DNA from: Streptomyces griseoflavus
GTDB taxonomy: Bacteria; Actinomycetota; Actinomycetes; Streptomycetales; Streptomycetaceae
Assembly: GCF_014649995.1 (NCBI RefSeq)
Contig: NZ_BMUC01000005.1
Span: 247,817-311,816, forward strand
Length of the DNA: 64,000 nt
Direction: 5' to 3'
Shown one piece after another: positions 1 through 9,528 of this stretch. Numbering within the stretch: position 1 is the stretch's first letter; every line of letters begins with the position of its first letter. A model generated the notes under the pieces. The model had not been told where the DNA came from, did not search any database, and worked only from the letters and a program-made list of their open reading frames with translations. The translations under genes and the position numbers were made by a program.

Positions 1-1
1 C

Positions 2-2098
2 CGCAAGGTGCACGTACTGCGCGGCACCGAGGAGATAGAGCGGGCCACCGTCGTCACCGAGAAGCGGTACAACGACCTCACCCACCTCACCGGGCCCTTC
101 GACATCATCGGTGACGTCCACGGCTGCTCCGCCGAACTGGAGGCGCTGCTCGCCAAGCTGGGGTACGCCGACGGCGTCCACCCCGAGGGCCGCACCGCCG
201 TCTTCGTCGGCGACCTCGTCGACCGCGGCCCGGACAGCCCCGCCGTGCTGCGCCGCGTGATGACCATGGTGAAGTCGGGCAACGCCCTCTGCGTGCCCGG
301 CAACCACGAGAACAAGTTCGGCCGGTACCTGAAGGGCCGGGGTGTGCAGCACACCCACGGACTCGCCGAGACCATCGCCCAGATGGACGAGGAGAGCGAC
401 GCGTTCCGCGCCGAGGTACGGCAGTTCATCGACGGCCTCGTCAGCCACTACGTCCTCGACGGAGGCCGGCTCGTGGTCTGCCACGCCGGACTGCCGGAGA
501 AGTACCACGGCCGCACCTCCGGCCGGGTCCGCAGCCACGCCCTGTACGGCGACACCACCGGCGAGACCGACGAGTTCGGCCTCCCGGTGCGCTACCCGTG
601 GGCGGAGGACTACCGCGGCCGGGCCGCCGTCGTCTACGGCCACACCCCGGTCCCCGAGGCCACCTGGCTCAACAACACCATCTGCCTGGACACCGGCGCG
701 GTCTTCGGCGGCAGACTCACCGCGCTGCGCTGGCCGGAGCGCGAACTGGTCGACGTACCGGCCGGGCGGGTCTGGTACGAGCCGTCCCGCCCGCTGCGCA
801 CCGAGGCCCCCGGCGGCCACGAGGGACGCCCGCTGGACCTGGCGGACGTGCACGGCCGCCGCGTCGTCGAGACCCGGCACACCGGCAGGGTGTCCGTCCG
901 CGAGGAGAACGCGGCGGCGGCCCTGGAGGTGATGAGCCGCTTCGCGATGGACCCGCGCCTGCTGCCGTACCTCCCGCCGACGATGGCACCCACCGCCACC
1001 TCGCACCTCGACGGTTACCTCGAACACCCGGTGGAGGCCTTCGCCCAGTACGAGCGGGACGGCGTCACCCGCGTCGTGTGCGAGGAGAAGCACATGGGCT
1101 CGCGCGCGGTCGCCCTGGTCTGCCGCGACGCCGACGTCGCCGCCCGGCGCTTCGGCGTCGCCGGCGGCGGGACCGGCTCCCTCTACACCCGTACCGGCCG
1201 GCCCTTCTTCGACGACGCGTCCGTCACGGAGGAGATCCTCGCCCGGCTGCGCACCGCCGTCACCGACGCCGGCCTCTGGGACGAACTCGCCGCATCCGAC
1301 GGCGCCTCCGGCGCGGGCGACTGGCTCCTGCTGGACGCCGAGCTGATGCCGTGGTCCCTGAAGGCGTCCGGCCTGCTCCGCTCGCAGTACGCCGCGGTCG
1401 GTGCCGCCTCCGGCGCGGTCTTCCCGGGCGCCCTGGCCGCCCTGGAGAGCGCGGCGGCCCGCGGCGTCGACGTCGGGGACCTGCTGGACCGCCAGCGCGA
1501 ACGCGCCCAGGACGCCTCGGCGTTCACCGACGCCTACCGCCGCTACTGCTGGACCACCGACGGCCTGGACGGCGTGCGCCTGGCACCGTTCCAGATCCTC
1601 GCCGCCCAGGGCCGCAGCCTGGCCGCCCTGCCCCACGACCGGCAGCTCGCCCTCATCGACCGCATGGTCGAACACGACACCACCGGCCTGCTCCACACCA
1701 CTCGCCGCCTCTACGTCGACACCACCGACCCCGAATCGGTGCGGGCCGGCGTCGACTGGTGGCTGGAGATGACCGGACGCGGCGGCGAGGGCATGGTCGT
1801 CAAGCCGGTCGACGCCCTGGTCCGCGACAGCGCCGGCCGCCTGGTCCAGCCCGGCATCAAGTGCCGCGGCCGCGAGTACCTGCGCATCATCTACGGCCCC
1901 GAGTACACCCGACCCGAGAACCTGGCCCGCCTGCGCGGCCGCTTCCTCAACCACAAACGCTCCCTCGCGATCCGCGAGTACGCGCTCGGCCTGGAGTCCC
2001 TGGACCGCCTCGCCGAGGGCGAACCCCTGTGGCGCGTCCACGAGCCGGTCTTCGCCGTCCTGGCCCTGGAATCGGAACCGGTCGACCCGCGTTTGTGA
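2..2098 (+). CDS. pnkp: Polynucleotide kinase-phosphatase (Pnkp), 5'-truncated by the window edge
   Basis: This is the phosphatase plus ligase part of bacterial Pnkp, the RNA end-healing and sealing enzyme that works with the methyltransferase Hen1. The frame is open to the left edge, so the N-terminal kinase domain lies outside the window and the GTG at position 8 is probably internal. A metallophosphoesterase domain is seen first, with GDVHG, GDLVDRGPDS, GNHEN, HAGL and YGHTP motifs. A nucleotidyltransferase/ligase domain follows, with adenylation motif KHMGSR near residue 360 of the visible part, then EGMVVKP and IKCRGREYLR. hen1 is not downstream, so if present it should lie to the left. 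The following gene starts 139 bp later after a promoter-like gap. The identification is firm; the true start is unknown. Confidence 0.93.
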   Translation, partial: RKVHVLRGTEEIERATVVTEKRYNDLTHLTGPFDIIGDVHGCSAELEALLAKLGYADGVHPEGRTAVFVGDLVDRGPDSPAVLRRVMTMVKSGNALCVPGNHENKFGRYLKGRGVQHTHGLAETIAQMDEESDAFRAEVRQFIDGLVSHYVLDGGRLVVCHAGLPEKYHGRTSGRVRSHALYGDTTGETDEFGLPVRYPWAEDYRGRAAVVYGHTPVPEATWLNNTICLDTGAVFGGRLTALRWPERELVDVPAGRVWYEPSRPLRTEAPGGHEGRPLDLADVHGRRVVETRHTGRVSVREENAAAALEVMSRFAMDPRLLPYLPPTMAPTATSHLDGYLEHPVEAFAQYERDGVTRVVCEEKHMGSRAVALVCRDADVAARRFGVAGGGTGSLYTRTGRPFFDDASVTEEILARLRTAVTDAGLWDELAASDGASGAGDWLLLDAELMPWSLKASGLLRSQYAAVGAASGAVFPGALAALESAAARGVDVGDLLDRQRERAQDASAFTDAYRRYCWTTDGLDGVRLAPFQILAAQGRSLAALPHDRQLALIDRMVEHDTTGLLHTTRRLYVDTTDPESVRAGVDWWLEMTGRGGEGMVVKPVDALVRDSAGRLVQPGIKCRGREYLRIIYGPEYTRPENLARLRGRFLNHKRSLAIREYALGLESLDRLAEGEPLWRVHEPVFAVLALESEPVDPRL

Positions 2099-2237
2099 CA
2101 CCCCGTCGCACGCGTGCCTACCAGTCCGGCCGGATTTCACCCTTACGGGGGAGTCCGGCCGGGTGCCTTTCCGCCGGTACCACCTGTCCCTGGCTAACCG
2201 TCAGTTACCGTGCTAACTTCGCAGGCCGGTCAGGCAG

Positions 2238-3800
2238 ATGAACCGACTCATGGGGGAACGGTCGGTGGAGAGAGGCGAGGGTTCCAGCGGTCCCGAGGCC
2301 GGGATCCCGCGCGCGCAGGCTCTGGAACTGCTGTCCCGGCTCACCACCGCCCTGTGTGAACTCGGCTGCATGGAGGACGCCCAGGGGCGGGTCCAGTTCG
2401 CCACCGTGCTCGGGGAACAGATGGCCCGCACCGTCGACGTACGCGGCGTCCGGCTGCGCGAGGACGTGGTGGCCATGGTGCGCGCCGCCCTGAACGCGGA
2501 GGGCGGGGAACGCGTACTGGTGAAGGTGGTCGAGCTCTTCGAGGGACCCGCGCCGGCCGAAGAACTCGACCGGCTGCTCGCCCCCGCCGCGCCGGCCGGC
2601 GCGGCCCTTCCCGGCCCGCTCTCCGGGCACGACACCGCCACCGCGCACGTCCTGCTGGCCGAGGCCAAGGGAGAGGTGTCCGCCTCCCGGCTGCGGGACG
2701 TCCTCGCCGAGGAACTCAACGGCCTCTACCTGCCTTCCGGGCTCACGCCCGAGCAGCTGTTCGCGCACGTCCTGGAGTGGAACGCGCAACCGGACGGGTT
2801 ACCGCCCGCGGTGCTGCTGGTCGACACGGCCGCCACCCTGGCCGCGTCGCCCGGTCACCGCGGGACCCTCCTCAAATGGGTCGACGGCTGGGCCCAGCGC
2901 TCGGACCTGACGGCGGCACTGGCGCGGCGCCGCGCCCTGCGGCGCAGCACCCCCGCCGACCCCGACACCCCGTGCTGCCTGATCGTCGCCGTGGAGCCCA
3001 CTCGTGACGGCACCGGCGAGATCGTCGTCCGTTCCTGGCTGAACACGGTCCCCGGCCGCTGGGACCCGCAGCCGGGTGAACCCGCCACCACCACACTCGA
3101 CGGCCTCGGCCAGGCCGTGGAGAGCGCCCTGCGGCAGGGTGCCCCCCTCTGGTCCGTCCCGGCCGACCCGGACGGGCGCGAGCAGCCGACGTACGTCGAA
3201 TTCGTCCTGCCCTACGACCTCCTCAACCACGACGTGGCGGGCCTCAGCTTCCGCGTCGGTCACGGCCGTCCCCTGCCGCTCGGTCTGAAGTACGGCGTCC
3301 ACCTGCGCAGTCTGGAGCGGATGCGCACCGACGACGTGCTGGTCCGGCGGCAGTGGCGGGAGCGCTGGAGCAGTCTGCGGAAGCACGGAGTCACCGTGCA
3401 CGGGTGGACGGACGCCGATGCGCAGCGGCTCGACGCCTGGCAGACCGCTCTCGCCGGAGAGTCCGCACGCACCGCCGTGGTCCTCGACGCCCCCGCCGAC
3501 ACGCCCGCGCTGGAAGCATTGAAGGCCGCCATCGCGGAGGGCATCTCCCTGGCCATATGGGACCGCCGGGGTGCCTTCATCGAGGAGCGCCGCGAAGTCG
3601 TGACCGCCGTCTTCGCCTCCGTCCCGATCGCCGCCCAGATCCCCATGGCCATCCACCGGCTGCGCAAGAAGGCCGTCGACCCCGCACAGAGCCCGGACCT
3701 GCTGGGCAGACACATCGCCTTTTTCTGGGACGATCCGACACGAGTGGTCGACATCCACACCGACGACGGCGATCTCGCCAACGAGGAGGCATCGGCATGA
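2238..3800 (+). CDS. EAD2 and VMAP-C domain protein (vWA-MoxR-associated protein)
   Basis: This 520-residue soluble protein is the first gene of a three-gene operon. Residues about 25-105 (from ALELLSRLTTALCELGCMED) look like effector-associated domain 2, a helical adaptor of NTP-dependent conflict systems. Residues about 240-510 match the VMAP-C type: a CCLIVAVEP strand, then a long alpha/beta region ending in IAFFWDDPTR. In the published vWA-MoxR-VMAP systems this protein couples the ATPase/chaperone pair to effectors; the biochemical role is not established. Its TGA overlaps the ATG of the MoxR gene, which indicates translational coupling. The start is uncertain: ATG 2238 and 2250 are possible, and GTG 2265 follows a GGGGGA element. 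No catalytic effector domain is obvious in it. Confidence 0.8.
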   Translation: MNRLMGERSVERGEGSSGPEAGIPRAQALELLSRLTTALCELGCMEDAQGRVQFATVLGEQMARTVDVRGVRLREDVVAMVRAALNAEGGERVLVKVVELFEGPAPAEELDRLLAPAAPAGAALPGPLSGHDTATAHVLLAEAKGEVSASRLRDVLAEELNGLYLPSGLTPEQLFAHVLEWNAQPDGLPPAVLLVDTAATLAASPGHRGTLLKWVDGWAQRSDLTAALARRRALRRSTPADPDTPCCLIVAVEPTRDGTGEIVVRSWLNTVPGRWDPQPGEPATTTLDGLGQAVESALRQGAPLWSVPADPDGREQPTYVEFVLPYDLLNHDVAGLSFRVGHGRPLPLGLKYGVHLRSLERMRTDDVLVRRQWRERWSSLRKHGVTVHGWTDADAQRLDAWQTALAGESARTAVVLDAPADTPALEALKAAIAEGISLAIWDRRGAFIEERREVVTAVFASVPIAAQIPMAIHRLRKKAVDPAQSPDLLGRHIAFFWDDPTRVVDIHTDDGDLANEEASA

Positions 3801-4879
3801 CCGCGCAGGAGGAGCAGACCGCGCCGGAGGACTGGCGGATCTTCCATGCCACCGGCCAGGTCCCGGCCTCCGCCGTCGAGTTGCCCGAGCCCCCGCCCTG
3901 GCGGCGGTTCGGCGGCGCCCCGCCGCAGCCGGCCCCACCCGACGACCCGGAGGCCGCGCTGCGCCGGCTCGGCCCCGGCGAGGTCACCGCGCAGCTCGGT
4001 GCGGAGGAGATCGACACCGTCAACGCCGCGCTGCTGCTGCGCCGGCCGCTGCTGATCAGCGGACCGCCCGGCATAGGCAAGTCGACCCTCGCCTACGTCA
4101 TCGCCCGGGAACTGGGACTGGGCCGGGTGCTGGAGTGGAACATCGTCAGTCGCACGTCGTTGCGCGACGGCCTCTACGTGCACGACGCGATGGGACGCGC
4201 CCAGGCCATCGCCGCCTGGCAGGCGGGGCTCAGGGACGCGCCGACGTCCGGCGCCGAGGCCACCGACGGAGAGGCGACGACGGAGCTGAGTGAACGTCAT
4301 GTCCTGCCCCGGTTAGGGGATTTCATCACGCTCGGGCCACTGGGGACCGCTCTGCTGCCCTACGATCGTCCCCGAGTGCTCCTTGTCGACGAACTCGACA
4401 AGAGCGACATCGACCTGCCCAACGACCTGTTGCACGTCCTGGAGAACGGAAGCTATGACGTCCCGGAGCTGGTCCGTGACGCCGCCGACACCGCGAGCGT
4501 CCACACCAGCGACCCCGGAGTCCGCGCCGTGCTGCGGCAGGGCCGGGTGGAATGCGCGGAGTTCCCCGTCGTGGTGATCACCAGCAACGGTGAACGCGAG
4601 TTTCCGGCCGCGTTCCGCAGGCGCTGTCTGCCGCTGGAGCTCAGTGTGCCCACCCGTGAACAGCTGCTCGCCATGGTGAGCCGGCACCTCGGTGAGCGCT
4701 CACGGCACAGTGAGAGCCTCGTCGACCTCTTCCTCCAGCGCGTCGAGGCCGGGGGCATGCACTCCCTGGACCAGTTACTCAACGCTGTCCAGATCACTAC
4801 CATGGGTGGTTTCCAGGCCGACGGCAACGGGTCTAAGCTCGTGGAAATGCTCCTCCGCGACCTCGCGAAGGGCCGCTGA
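3797..4879 (+). CDS. MoxR-family AAA+ ATPase
   Basis: This 360-residue protein is a MoxR-type AAA+ ATPase, expected to be a chaperone-like motor partnered with a vWA-domain protein. Walker A is GPPGIGKST at about residues 88-96 and Walker B is LLVDELDK near residue 194. A sensor segment (VITSNGEREFP) and arginine-rich RRRCLPLEL follow, as in MoxR proteins. A proline-rich stretch of about 50 residues precedes the core. The ATG lies inside the stop of the VMAP gene (ATGA) and the stop codon abuts the next gene's ATG, so all three are read as one unit. The inferred partner vWA domain is in the following large protein rather than a separate gene. Confidence 0.88.
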   Translation: MTAQEEQTAPEDWRIFHATGQVPASAVELPEPPPWRRFGGAPPQPAPPDDPEAALRRLGPGEVTAQLGAEEIDTVNAALLLRRPLLISGPPGIGKSTLAYVIARELGLGRVLEWNIVSRTSLRDGLYVHDAMGRAQAIAAWQAGLRDAPTSGAEATDGEATTELSERHVLPRLGDFITLGPLGTALLPYDRPRVLLVDELDKSDIDLPNDLLHVLENGSYDVPELVRDAADTASVHTSDPGVRAVLRQGRVECAEFPVVVITSNGEREFPAAFRRRCLPLELSVPTREQLLAMVSRHLGERSRHSESLVDLFLQRVEAGGMHSLDQLLNAVQITTMGGFQADGNGSKLVEMLLRDLAKGR

Positions 4880-7800
4880 ATGGACGACGGCTTTCCCAGG
4901 GAGCGCGCATCCGGACCCGGCGACGGCGGACCTGAGACAGGGCCGTCGCCCGCTTCGGCGTGCTCCGAGTCCGCCGAGTACGCGAGTGAGGCCGGAGAGC
5001 CGCTCGTCGCTGTCTCGCTGGGGAAAGCCCTGAGCCGTGACCAGCCGCCGACCCCGTACGGCGACGCACAGGATGTGCCGCACTGGCAGGAAATCGGCGA
5101 CATGGTGTGGCTCGCCGCGTACTGGAGCCGCCACGGCGGTCCCGGCGGGACGGCGGAGCCCGACGACGGCACCACGAGCCCCGGCGCGGATACGGGGAAG
5201 GCGGCCCCCGCCCCTGTCGCCGTGGCCGGAACCGGCCCCGAAGCGCCCACCGACCACACGGATCCGGCCGATGTCGCGCCCGGCCCGGACCCGGGTGATC
5301 CCCCCGCGCCCCCACCCCCCGGCCGGCCCGGCGCCCCGGTCGGGACCGAGCCCCGGACCTCCGGGGATCCCGGTGGCCTCCCCGGACCCGCCCCGGGGCC
5401 GGGCTCCGTGGACGGCAGGCTCTTACCGCACCCCGAGGGCACCGGCACCCTCCACTTCGGCCGCCCCCTGCTGCCCGAGGCCAACCAGCCGCGGTACGGG
5501 CCCGGCCGCCGCACGGCACTGCTCGCCCGCGCACTGCACCAGCTCGCCCGCCGAGTACCGTCCCGCGACACGCTGGAACTCGACGAGGAGACCACCGCCG
5601 AGCAAGGCGTCGCGGACGGCATGTGGATGCCGTTCCTCCGGCCCGCCCGTACCTCGGCCTTCGACCTGGTGCTGCTCGCCGACGACGCGCCCACCATGCG
5701 GATCTGGCGGGAGACGGTGGCGGGCCTCGCCGAGGCCGCCGAACACAGCGGTGCCTTCCGCGGTGTCCGCACCCTCAGGTTCGTCCTGCCGCGAACCGGC
5801 TCCGCGACGCTCCGCTGGACCACCGGCGGTGCCGTCGCCGACGCGGGCGAACTGCTCGACGGCCGCGGCGGCCGGGTCTTCCTCGTCGTCACCGACGGCC
5901 TTGCCCACGGCTGGGCCGCTCCCGCCGCCGACACCCTGCTGAGCCGGCTCGGGCACTCCGGCCCGACCGCGCTCGTCCACCTCCTCCAGCCCCACCTGCG
6001 CCACCGCAGCTCCCTCTACCCCCACCCGGCGGTCCTGGAGGCAGGCGGCTTCGGCGCCCCCAACGACTGTCTCGGGCACTGGGCGCCGCCCGGCGGCCCC
6101 GACCCCCTGCGCCCCCTGCCCGAGTCGGCCGACGGGTCCCTTCCTGTTCCGGTGCTCTCCCTCAAACCCGGGTCCGTCGCCGCCTGGGCCGATCTCGTCA
6201 CCGGCGAACGCGGAGTGCGCCGCTCCCTGCCCGTGGTGCTCGCCGGCATGCTCACCAAGGGAGCACCCGCCCCGGGCCTGCGCGCCCCGCGCGCCGCGGC
6301 CGCCGCCGTGCGCCGCTTCCTGACGCTGGCCACACCCGCAGCCCGCCGTCTGGCTGCCCAACTGGCGGCCATCCCGTTCGATTTCGACCTGGTCGATCAG
6401 CTACGGCGGCGGGTCATGCCGGAGGCCGGCCCCGACCACCTCGCCGAAATCCTGATGGGCGGTCTGATCGACTGGGACCGGGGCGACGGCGGCGGGCCCG
6501 AATTCGCGGACGGCGTCCGCGAGGCGCTGCTCGCCACCACCACCCGGTCCCAGCTCGCCCGCACCGTGAGCGTCGTCGGCGACCTGCCCGCCGCCGGCGA
6601 ACGGGGACTCGCGCTGCGCGCCGCACTGCACGACCCGGTCGGCGCGACACTGCCCGACCCGGCCGACCACGGCTGGCTGCGTACGGAACTCGCCGTGATG
6701 CGAGCCCTCTCGGGGCCCTACTCCGAAAGGGCGAACCGTATCGAGCCGGACATCTCCCGGCTCCTGCCCGGCCCGTCCGAGCGGGTGCCCACGGAGGCGC
6801 CCACGACGGCGAACCACCCGTACGGCGGCGACTTGCCCGACGACCAGGAAGGGAGGCATCCAGCGTCGGACGTTCACGTCTCCCCTGGAGACTCCCGGAC
6901 GCGCCTGGTGACCGAGACCCCACACGAAGCCCCGGAGGCTGAACCGCTCATGCCGAGCCCCAACAGCGCGACGCTGGCCATCCTGGAGAATGTTCCGCTC
7001 AGGAACACCTCGTTCGTCGGCCGTCAGGCGCTGCTCAGGGCTGTGGAGGAACAGCTCGCCGCCCAGGACACGGCGGCCGTGCTGCCGCACGCCCTGCACG
7101 GGCTCGGCGGCGTGGGCAAGTCCCAGCTGGCCCTGGAGTACGTGTACACGCACCAGCACGAGTACAACGTCATCTGCTGGATCGCGGCCGAGCGGGAGAG
7201 CCTCGTCCTCGCCGGACTGGCCAGTCTCGCGACTCGGCTCGGCGTCGCCCAGACGGGACAGGAGGGCACGGCCAACACGGCGGTCGCCAAGGTCCTGGAA
7301 GCGCTGCGTTCCGGCGAACCCCATGACAACTGGCTCCTGGTCTTCGACAACGCCGAAGACATCGCGATGGTACGCCGGTACTTCCCGACCAGCGGCCCCG
7401 GCAAGGTCATCGTCACCTCCCGCAACCGCGCCTGGGAGCGGGTGGCGACCCCGCTCCCGGTGAACGTGTTCGAACGCCAGGAATCCATCGAGCTGCTCCA
7501 GAAGCGTTCCCCCGATCTCTCCACGGAGGACGCCGACCGGCTTGCCGAGGCCCTCGGCGACCTGCCCCTCGCGGTCGAACAGGCGGGCGCCTGGAGCGCG
7601 GTCACCGGCATGCTCGTCGAGGAGTACCTCGACCTGCTGGCCCAGCGCAGCCCCGAGATCCTCGAGCTGGACCCGGCGCCCGACTACCCGGTCTCGGTCG
7701 CCGCGGCCTGGGACATCTCGCTGGAGCGGATCCAGGAGAACAACCCCGGCGCCCGCCAGCTCCTCGACATCTGCGCGAGCATGGCCCCCGAGCCGATTCC

Positions 7801-9460
7801 GCGGTCCATCCTCCGGGGCGGCCGAGGTGTCAACATCACTCCGCAGGTGGACTCGCTACTGCGGGAGTCGGTCAAACTCGGCCGGGCCGTACGCGACCTC
7901 AGCCAGTTCTCCCTGATCAAGACCGACCCCCGCACCGACACCCTGCAGATGCACCGCCTGCTGCAGACGGTGCTCCTCGCCAAGCTCGGCCCCGAACAGC
8001 GGCGGCAGATGAGGGAAGCCGCCCACCAACTGCTGTCCGCGGCCAAACTGGGTCACTTCGCCTCGTCCCAGGAATGGCCCGCCTACCAGGCGCTCCTGCC
8101 GCACATCCTGGCGTCCCGGGCCGTCACCAGCACCGACACCTATGTGCGGGAGCTCATCTCCGACACCGTGTTCTTCCTCTACTACTGGGGCGACCACGAG
8201 GGTGCGGCGGACCTCGCCCGTCAGGCGTGGAGCGCCTGGCTCGCCGCGTCCGGGGAGGAGGACAACCACGTCATCCGCATCACGAAGACGTTCGCCTTCG
8301 CCCTGCTCCAGGTCGGTCAGATCGGCGAGGCGATCCCGCTGGCCGAGAGAGCCCTGGAGGTCAGCCGGCGCATCGACGCGGAACCGGAGGACCTCGTCGA
8401 CTCGCTGTGCGCGCTGGCCGACGCCCGGCGCTACCAGGGACGGTTCGAGGAAGCGCGGGACCTCGGCCAGGAGGCCACCGAGCTGGCGCGCTCCAGGTTC
8501 GGCCCCGACGACACCACGACCTTGCGGGCCATTCACAGCTGGGGGGTCGACCTGCGGCTGTGCGGCCAGTTCGACGAGGCGCTGGCCCTGGACGAGGAGA
8601 ACGCCCGGCAGCGCGAGTCGACCTTCGGACCGCGCAGCTTCCTCACGCTCAACACGCTCAACGCCCTGTCCATCGACATGAGGGAGAGCGGGAACTACCC
8701 GGCCGCCCGGGAGTTCCAGGAGGAGGTGCACCGAAGGGCCCGCGGCGTGATGGGCGAGCAGCACCCGCTCACCCTGCGCGCGGCGCGGAATCTCGCCGTC
8801 TGTCTCCGCCGGGACGGCGCGCTCGCCGAGGCCCTGAAGCTCTCCGAGGAGACCCTCCGCAACTTCGTGACCCGGTACGGCCCCGTGCAGGCCGACTCGC
8901 TCTCCACGGCGATCAACCTCTCGGTCGACCTGCGCCTCGCCGGGGACCTCGAGAGGTCCCGTGAGCTGGGCGAGCAGACGGCGGGGCACTACGCCGCGCT
9001 GCTCGGTGACGACCACGCGTACACGCTGCTCACCAAGGCGAATCTCGCCGCCACCATGCGTGCGGTCGGTGCTCTCGACCGTGCCGCGGAACTGGAGGAC
9101 GAGGCGGCCGACCGTCTCGCGGCCACGCTGGGACGCGAGCACGTGATGGCGTTGACGGTGGAGATCGGCAGGGCCAACACGGCCTACGCCCGGCTCGACT
9201 TCGGCCGGGCCCACGAGATCGACGAGGCCAACGTGGCCGCCCTCACCGTGGCTGCCGGTGCGGAGCACCCGCTGACCCTGTCCTGCACCGCCAACCTCGC
9301 CCTGGACCTGCGCGGTCTCGGCCGGGGAACGGAGGCGGACCAGACGCAGCGCAAGGCGGTGGAGGGCTTCGCCCGTGTGGTCCGCGAGGGACATCCCTGG
9401 CTGGTCACAGCCCGTCATGGGCGCCGTATCGAGTGCGACATCGCCCCCATGCCGCTGTAG
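4880..9460 (+). CDS. SAV_2336-type vWA-like / NB-ARC / TPR protein (FxSxx-COOH system TPR-like)
   Basis: This 1526-residue STAND protein resembles plant and animal NLR immune receptors in architecture. Residues 60-190 are a Pro/Gly-rich low-complexity region. Residues about 255-440 look like a vWA fold (FDLVLLADDAPTM, RVFLVVTDG) with a degenerate metal site, as in SAV_2336 N-terminal domains. NB-ARC runs from about 710 to 1010, with Walker A GLGGVGKSQ near 740-750, LLVFDNAED as Walker B, VIVTSRNR and GDLPLAVEQAG. Tetratricopeptide repeats then fill about 1050-1510. The C-terminus GRRIECDIAPMPL resembles what I recall of FxSxx-COOH system TPR proteins. The gene begins directly after the MoxR stop. 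It is probably a ligand-gated ATPase acting with MoxR and VMAP; effector and trigger are unknown. Confidence 0.85.
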   Translation: MDDGFPRERASGPGDGGPETGPSPASACSESAEYASEAGEPLVAVSLGKALSRDQPPTPYGDAQDVPHWQEIGDMVWLAAYWSRHGGPGGTAEPDDGTTSPGADTGKAAPAPVAVAGTGPEAPTDHTDPADVAPGPDPGDPPAPPPPGRPGAPVGTEPRTSGDPGGLPGPAPGPGSVDGRLLPHPEGTGTLHFGRPLLPEANQPRYGPGRRTALLARALHQLARRVPSRDTLELDEETTAEQGVADGMWMPFLRPARTSAFDLVLLADDAPTMRIWRETVAGLAEAAEHSGAFRGVRTLRFVLPRTGSATLRWTTGGAVADAGELLDGRGGRVFLVVTDGLAHGWAAPAADTLLSRLGHSGPTALVHLLQPHLRHRSSLYPHPAVLEAGGFGAPNDCLGHWAPPGGPDPLRPLPESADGSLPVPVLSLKPGSVAAWADLVTGERGVRRSLPVVLAGMLTKGAPAPGLRAPRAAAAAVRRFLTLATPAARRLAAQLAAIPFDFDLVDQLRRRVMPEAGPDHLAEILMGGLIDWDRGDGGGPEFADGVREALLATTTRSQLARTVSVVGDLPAAGERGLALRAALHDPVGATLPDPADHGWLRTELAVMRALSGPYSERANRIEPDISRLLPGPSERVPTEAPTTANHPYGGDLPDDQEGRHPASDVHVSPGDSRTRLVTETPHEAPEAEPLMPSPNSATLAILENVPLRNTSFVGRQALLRAVEEQLAAQDTAAVLPHALHGLGGVGKSQLALEYVYTHQHEYNVICWIAAERESLVLAGLASLATRLGVAQTGQEGTANTAVAKVLEALRSGEPHDNWLLVFDNAEDIAMVRRYFPTSGPGKVIVTSRNRAWERVATPLPVNVFERQESIELLQKRSPDLSTEDADRLAEALGDLPLAVEQAGAWSAVTGMLVEEYLDLLAQRSPEILELDPAPDYPVSVAAAWDISLERIQENNPGARQLLDICASMAPEPIPRSILRGGRGVNITPQVDSLLRESVKLGRAVRDLSQFSLIKTDPRTDTLQMHRLLQTVLLAKLGPEQRRQMREAAHQLLSAAKLGHFASSQEWPAYQALLPHILASRAVTSTDTYVRELISDTVFFLYYWGDHEGAADLARQAWSAWLAASGEEDNHVIRITKTFAFALLQVGQIGEAIPLAERALEVSRRIDAEPEDLVDSLCALADARRYQGRFEEARDLGQEATELARSRFGPDDTTTLRAIHSWGVDLRLCGQFDEALALDEENARQRESTFGPRSFLTLNTLNALSIDMRESGNYPAAREFQEEVHRRARGVMGEQHPLTLRAARNLAVCLRRDGALAEALKLSEETLRNFVTRYGPVQADSLSTAINLSVDLRLAGDLERSRELGEQTAGHYAALLGDDHAYTLLTKANLAATMRAVGALDRAAELEDEAADRLAATLGREHVMALTVEIGRANTAYARLDFGRAHEIDEANVAALTVAAGAEHPLTLSCTANLALDLRGLGRGTEADQTQRKAVEGFARVVREGHPWLVTARHGRRIECDIAPMPL

Positions 9461-9490
9461 CGGGTCGTCGCGGGGCGGGGGACGCGCTTC

Positions 9491-9523
9491 CGGCCGGGGC
9501 GGCACCGCGAGCCGCCCCGGCCG
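9491..9523. terminator. Bidirectional terminator hairpin
   Basis: A perfect 13-bp inverted repeat (9491-9503 with 9511-9523) has a 7-nt loop. It lies between the convergent TPR gene and antiporter gene, where it can serve both as a Rho-independent-like terminator. There is no U-tract, which is usual in Streptomyces. Confidence 0.75.
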
Positions 9524-9528
9524 TCCTG

